DNA from: DASUFZ01 sp035541475
GTDB lineage: Bacteria > Myxococcota_A > UBA9160 > SMWR01
Direction: 5' to 3'
DNA length: 23,628 nt
Assembly (NCBI GenBank): GCA_035541475.1
Contig: DATKND010000159.1
Span: forward strand, 1 to 23,628
The notes under the pieces were generated by a model, which saw only the letters and a list, made by a program, of their open reading frames with translations, did no database searches and was not told the origin of the DNA. A program made the translations under genes and the position numbers. Numbering within the stretch: the first letter of the stretch is position 1; each line of letters starts with the position of its first letter. Positions 20,139 through 23,628 of this stretch are shown here, piece after piece.

Positions 20139-20885
20139 CTAGCGGAAGAGATCCGTGCTCGGATCGCGCAAGGTCGACCTCACCGTGCCGTCGCCGGACG
20201 GCGTCACGCCGCGCACCCAGACGGCCGGGATGCCCGCGTCCTTCGCCATCAAGAGACCCGCGGCGGCGGCGAGCTGATCGGCGGTCGCGAGCGTGGTCAC
20301 CTCGAGCGGGCGGCCGACGAGATCGGGCTTGCCGCGCAGATCGAGCAGCGGCGCGATGCCGGCGGAGCCGAGCGCCACGTCCACGAGGCCCTCGCGCCAC
20401 GGACGCCCGAAGGTGTCGCTGACGATCACGGCCAGTGGCCCGGCGCCGCGCGCGAGCAGCGCGTTGCGAAGCCCGCGCGCGGAGGCGTCGGGATCCTCGG
20501 GCAGCAGCACCGCGACGTCGGCGCCCGGCGCGTTCGAGAGGTCGACACCCGCGTTCGCGCACACGAAGCCGTGGCGCGTCTCCGAGATCAGCACCCGGTG
20601 GCCACGTCGCACGATGCGCGCGCTCTCGCGCAGCACCACCTCGATGTGTCGCGGATCCTTGCCGTCCGCGGCCGCGATCCGCCGCGCCTCGGCGGACGGC
20701 ACGACGTCGGCGAGCGGGACGAGGCGGCCCTCGGCCTTCGACACCACCTTCTGGCACACGACGAGCACGCCGTCCGCGAGCTTCAGACTCGCCGCGCGCG
20801 CGGCCTCCCACACGAAGCCCGCGAGATCGTCGCCCGGCGCGACGCGCGGGATGCCGGTCAGCGCGCACAGCTCGATCCGGTTCAC
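20139..20885 (-). CDS. cofE: Coenzyme F420:L-glutamate ligase CofE
   Basis: 248 residues, the length of the single-domain archaeal enzyme; it lacks the nitroreductase-like domain found fused in actinobacterial FbiB. It adds glutamates to F420-0 using GTP. Signatures: VVCQKVVSKAEGRLV (about 42-56), HGFVCANAGVDLSNAPG, SDTFGRPWREGLVDVALGSAGI and DQLAAAAGLLMAKDAGIPAVWVRG. It starts at GTG 20885 within a GTGA shared with the cofC stop, so translation is coupled. The dehydrogenase follows 8 bp downstream. Confidence 0.95.
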   Translation of the reverse strand: MNRIELCALTGIPRVAPGDDLAGFVWEAARAASLKLADGVLVVCQKVVSKAEGRLVPLADVVPSAEARRIAAADGKDPRHIEVVLRESARIVRRGHRVLISETRHGFVCANAGVDLSNAPGADVAVLLPEDPDASARGLRNALLARGAGPLAVIVSDTFGRPWREGLVDVALGSAGIAPLLDLRGKPDLVGRPLEVTTLATADQLAAAAGLLMAKDAGIPAVWVRGVTPSGDGTVRSTLRDPSTDLFR

Positions 20886-21520
20886 GCGCGCTCCGCCACG
20901 AGGCCCGCGAGCGCGTCGCGTGTGCGGCGGCCGAGCGTCTCGCAGCGGAGGATCTCCACCGCATCCTCGGCCACGTCCACGTCGATCGCGAGCGAGGGGA
21001 GCGCGAGCTCGACGTAGCGGACGCCGCGCCGCTGCGCCTCTTCGCGGTGTCGCTTCGCGCTGCCCTCGCCGAAGCGAGCCGGGATCGCGTCGCGCGGGAT
21101 GCGGAGCAGCGCCGACGTGCCGCCGTCGCGCGACGGGGCGAGCGCGACGCCGCCCGCGGCGCCGGCCTCGAGCAGCTGCTCGACCTCCTCCGCGGCGAGC
21201 GCGGCGACGTCGCCGAGCACGACGAGCACGCCGGCCCCCGGCTCGGAGGCGACCTCGGCGGACGCCTGCTCGATCGACGGATTGAGTCCCGGCGCGTCGC
21301 AGAGCAGCGCCTCGGCGCCCGCGGCCCGGGCGGCGCGCGCGACCTCGGCGTCCGGCGTCACGACGGCGACGCGGCCGAGGCCGCGCACCGCGCGCAGCGC
21401 CGCCACCACGTCGGCCATCATCGCGAGCGAGAGCCCGCGCACGAGCTCGCGACGGCCCTCCGCGGCGAGCCGCGATTTCGAGAGGTCGAGCGCCTTCACC
21501 GGCACCAGGGCGGCGATCAC
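20882..21520 (-). CDS. cofC: 2-phospho-L-lactate (or PEP/3PG) guanylyltransferase CofC
   Basis: 212 residues. It activates a phospho-acid (2-phospholactate in archaea, PEP in mycobacteria, 3-phosphoglycerate in some Burkholderia relatives) with GTP for F420 side-chain synthesis. Family signs: LVPVKALDLSKSRLA at the start, APSRDGGTSALL, FGEGSAKRHREEAQRRG and LAIDVDVAEDAVEIL. The usual PADLPL-like segment reads VLGDVAALAAEEV, keeping the aspartate but not the DLP. Which phospho-acid it uses cannot be read from sequence alone. Start: GTG at 21520, overlapping the cofD stop (GTGA), and the stop overlaps cofE in the same way. A longer open frame upstream lies inside cofD and is not used. Confidence 0.93.
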   Translation of the reverse strand: MIAALVPVKALDLSKSRLAAEGRRELVRGLSLAMMADVVAALRAVRGLGRVAVVTPDAEVARAARAAGAEALLCDAPGLNPSIEQASAEVASEPGAGVLVVLGDVAALAAEEVEQLLEAGAAGGVALAPSRDGGTSALLRIPRDAIPARFGEGSAKRHREEAQRRGVRYVELALPSLAIDVDVAEDAVEILRCETLGRRTRDALAGLVAERA

Positions 21521-22470
21521 GCGAGCTCCGCGCACAGCGCGAGCGCGGCGCGCGCCACGCCCGCGGCGATCTCCGGCGTTCGCATCAGGGTGTCGACGGC
21601 GACCGCGCGGAGCCCCAGGGCCTCGACGTCCGCCTGCTGCGCGGCGTCGCGCGCGTCGAGCACGAAGCCGCGAGCGAGCCCGCGGTACATGCCCGCGACA
21701 CCGCGCGCCGACACCTCGACGCCCTGCGCGCGCAGCAGCCGGTCCGCCGGGCCCTTCACCGGCGCGCCGCCGACGATCGGCGAGACGGCGACGACGGGTG
21801 CGCGCGCGGAACGCAGCGCCTCGCGCAGCCTGCGCAGCGCGAGGATCGGCCCGATCGAGACGACCGGATTCGAGGGGCACACGAGGATCGCGTCCGCGGC
21901 GCGGATCGCGTCGAGCACTCCGGGCGCGGGCCGTGCCGCCGCAGCCGCCGAGAGATCGACGGACGCGACGTCGTCGGGCGCGCCATCGCGCGCGAGGTAT
22001 TCCTCGAAGTGGACGCACCGCCCGCCACGCAAGGTCACGTAGGTGGGGCAGGGCTCGTCGGACATCGGCAGGATTCGCGTCGCGACGCCCAGCGCGCGCC
22101 GCAGCTCGTCGGCGACGGCCGAGAGCGTCGCGCCGGCGGCGAGCCGCAAGGTGCGGTGGTGGCAGTGCGCGAAGTCGCGGTCGCCGAGGCGGAACCAGGT
22201 CTCGTGGCCGAGGCTGCCGAGCGTCTCCAGCACCGCCGTGGTGTCGCCCTCGAGCCCGTAGCCTCGCGCGCGGTCGACGCGTCCGGCGAGCGTGTAGGTG
22301 ACGATGTCGACGTCGGGCGAGACGTGCACGCCGTAGAAGCGGCAGTCGTCGCCGGTGTTCACGATCGCGGTGACGCTTTCCGGCGACACCGCGCGCACCA
22401 GGCCCGAGAGGAAGCGCGCGGCCCCGACGCCACCGGCGAGCGCGACGACGCGCCGCGCGTCAGAGGCCAT
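21517..22470 (-). CDS. cofD: F420 side-chain transferase CofD (phospholactyl/PEP transferase to Fo)
   Basis: 317 residues, standard length. It moves the activated phospho-acid from CofC onto Fo, giving (dehydro-)F420-0. Signatures: LAGGVGAARFLSGL (11-24), IVNTGDD, SPDVDIVTYTLAGRVD, RLGDRDFAHC, LVCPSNPVVSIGPIL, VSPIVGGAPVKGPADRLL and the C-terminal GVAGMYRGLARGFVLD. The ATG at 22470 overlaps the end of the upstream lipoprotein gene by 11 nt. CofG/CofH, which make Fo, are not in the window. Its presence implies F420-dependent oxidoreductases elsewhere in the genome. Confidence 0.96.
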   Translation of the reverse strand: MASDARRVVALAGGVGAARFLSGLVRAVSPESVTAIVNTGDDCRFYGVHVSPDVDIVTYTLAGRVDRARGYGLEGDTTAVLETLGSLGHETWFRLGDRDFAHCHHRTLRLAAGATLSAVADELRRALGVATRILPMSDEPCPTYVTLRGGRCVHFEEYLARDGAPDDVASVDLSAAAAARPAPGVLDAIRAADAILVCPSNPVVSIGPILALRRLREALRSARAPVVAVSPIVGGAPVKGPADRLLRAQGVEVSARGVAGMYRGLARGFVLDARDAAQQADVEALGLRAVAVDTLMRTPEIAAGVARAALALCAELA

Positions 22471-23032
22471 TGCCGGGCTTGACGAGCTCGCGGCGCGCGC
22501 GCAGCTCCGCGAGCTCCGCCTTCAGCTGCGGCAGGCGATCCGCCTCCTCGCGCACGGACGCCTGATCGACGGGGTTGCCGTTCGCGTCCTTCTCGCCCAT
22601 GCGCTGCGCGAGGCTCACCTCGGCCTCGGTGACCTGCTGCTCGAGCTCGCGGATGCGCGCGTCGAGCGCGGCGATCTCCTCCGGCGTGGTCGGCACCTTC
22701 GCCTGCTCGGCGACCTCGGCGGCGCTCGCGGCCTTGCCCGCGTCGGTCTCCTCGTGTAGCGCTCCCTTCAGCCACTCGCGCGCCGTCTGCGGCGGACGCG
22801 GCTCGGTCGACGCTCCCGGGAGCGCCGCGGCGTTGGCCTGCGCGGTCCGCCCGGGGACGACCGGCTGGAGCGTGTCGCGCGCGCTGCGCGGCACGAGATC
22901 GCGATTCATGGTGTAACGGACGTTGCCCTCGGCGTCGGCCCACTGGTAGAGCAGCGGCTCCGACGGCGCCGTGTGACAGCCTGCGACGGCGCCGAGCGCG
23001 AGCAGGAGTGCGCCGGCTGCGAGTGCGCGCAT
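22460..23032 (-). CDS. DUF4124-type lipoprotein with coiled coil
   Basis: 190 residues. N-terminal lipoprotein signal with lipobox VAGC (Cys19 in GAVAGCHTA), so it is anchored in a membrane facing the periplasm. Right after it, LYQWADAEGNVRYTMNRDLVP is the DUF4124 pattern (Y-x-W-x-D-x-x-G-x-x-x-x-T). A variable Pro/Ala region and then a heptad-like helix (about 125-185, EIAALDARIRELEQQVTEAE) follow. The function of DUF4124 is not known. Start: ATG at 23032, with no Shine-Dalgarno but a promoter-like pair directly upstream. Its 3' end overlaps cofD by 11 nt, so it leads the F420 operon; a functional link is not evident. Confidence 0.88.
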   Translation of the reverse strand: MRALAAGALLLALGAVAGCHTAPSEPLLYQWADAEGNVRYTMNRDLVPRSARDTLQPVVPGRTAQANAAALPGASTEPRPPQTAREWLKGALHEETDAGKAASAAEVAEQAKVPTTPEEIAALDARIRELEQQVTEAEVSLAQRMGEKDANGNPVDQASVREEADRLPQLKAELAELRARRELVKPGNGL

Positions 23033-23039
23033 GGCGCCG

Positions 23040-23068
23040 ATGATCGAGAAGGGGCTCGGGGGCGTCAA
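23040..23068 (-). promoter_or_regulatory. Probable F420-operon promoter, leaderless type
   Basis: On the minus strand TTGACG (23063-23068), a 17-bp spacer, GATCAT (23040-23045), then 7 bases to the ATG at 23032. The geometry is identical to the ccmE promoter. Confidence 0.5.
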
Positions 23069-23179
23069 CCGGGCTGCGGCTCGTGTCACCGCGCGTTCAC
23101 GCGCGCGCGCCGCCGCGGCAGGAGCGCGCGCCTCGACGCGGCTCGCGCCGGGCACGCCGCTTGCTCTTCGCGCGCGCCC

Positions 23180-23628
23180 ATGCACCGACCTGCCCTGCGC
23201 GTCGCCGCGATCGCATGTCTCGCGCTCGGCGCGGGGGGCGCCGCGCTCTCGACTTTGCGCTTCGTCCGCGTCGCCGATCCGTCGCCCGGCGACGTCGTCC
23301 ACGCGCTCGCCCTCGACGCGACCGGCTCGCGCCTCGCGCTCGGCGGCGAGCGCGGCGTTCGCATCGTGGGCGCCGAGCGCAGCCACGAGATCCCGCGCGC
23401 CGGCGTGCGCGATCTCGCCTTCCTGCCGGACGGCGCCCTGCTCGTCGCGACGGACGATGGCGTCACCCGCGTCGATCCGGACGGGCGCGAGTCGCGCGAG
23501 ACGCTCGGGCCCACCGAGACGCGCAGTGTCGCGCGCATCGCGGCGGGGGCGAACGGCTTCGCGGCGGCCGCGACAGAGGTTGGTGTCGTGCTGCGAGATC
23601 GCGCGGGCCGCTGGGAGCGGCGCGCCGA
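23180..23628 (+). CDS. Exported beta-propeller-like protein, N-terminal part
   Basis: Open from ATG 23180 to the right edge without a stop (149 codons visible). Residues 1-25 are basic then hydrophobic (RVAAIACLALGAGGAALSTL), a signal peptide or anchor. The rest shows repeated short blade-like units: ALALDATGSRLALGGERGVRIV, then DLAFLPDGALLVATDDGVTRVD, then a third beginning. The 'A-x-D-x-x-G-x-x-L-A' rhythm is that of WD40/NHL-type beta-propellers found in periplasmic or surface proteins. Function unknown. It is divergent from the lipoprotein gene, 147 bp away; no clear promoter or ribosome site was seen for it. Confidence 0.7.
   Translation, partial: MHRPALRVAAIACLALGAGGAALSTLRFVRVADPSPGDVVHALALDATGSRLALGGERGVRIVGAERSHEIPRAGVRDLAFLPDGALLVATDDGVTRVDPDGRESRETLGPTETRSVARIAAGANGFAAAATEVGVVLRDRAGRWERRA

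Overview
The window is about 23.6 kb of very GC-rich, densely coding bacterial chromosome, with genes on both strands and short gaps. No insertion sequence, phage gene, CRISPR array, rRNA or tRNA was recognised. The mix of genes suggests a high-GC Gram-negative bacterium of the former Deltaproteobacteria (Myxococcota, Desulfobacterota or Binatota-like). It includes a variant cytochrome c maturation System I, coenzyme F420 biosynthesis, a PlsB-type glycerol-3-phosphate acyltransferase, an MFE-2-like short-chain dehydrogenase, an MltD-like transglycosylase and a lipoprotein. The phylum is an inference, not a marker-based placement.

Layout. 1-215 is the 3' end of a calcineurin-like phosphoesterase. 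225-4424 (minus) holds ffh and a LysM murein transglycosylase. 4485-5558 (plus) holds a free-standing biotinyl carrier domain and a GNAT acetyltransferase, followed by an SDR (5618-6484), plsB (6557-9229), hisG (9265-10152) and a Nudix hydrolase (10154-10717). A small zinc-ribbon protein of unknown function (10714-11211, minus) and a 429-bp non-coding stretch follow, both visibly less GC-rich than their surroundings. 11641-17223 (minus) is a tightly coupled cytochrome c maturation operon read ccmE, ccmF, an unrecognised 594-residue membrane protein, ccmA, ccmB. A class I/II aminotransferase and the ribosome-assembly GTPase EngB run the other way (17349-19099). 19105-23032 (minus) is an F420 operon read lipoprotein, cofD, cofC, cofE, zinc-type dehydrogenase. 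The window ends inside an exported beta-propeller-like protein (from 23180, plus).

How the genes work together. In the ccm operon CcmA and CcmB are the ABC part, CcmE the haem chaperone and CcmF the haem lyase. The haem-attaching histidine of CcmE is replaced by cysteine (Cys135) and no ccmH is present in the window, which matches the System I variant known from archaea and Desulfovibrio-type bacteria. The 594-residue protein between ccmF and ccmA is the best candidate here for an undescribed component. In the second operon CofC, CofD and CofE cover activation of the phospho-acid, its transfer to Fo, and glutamylation; the Fo-making enzymes are not in the window.

Expression. Four genes (ccmE, the aminotransferase, plsB and the lipoprotein leading the F420 operon) lack a Shine-Dalgarno but have a TTG-type -35 element starting 35-36 nt before the ATG. 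This implies leaderless mRNAs. Inside the two operons, adjacent genes are joined by four GTGA and one ATGA stop/start overlaps.
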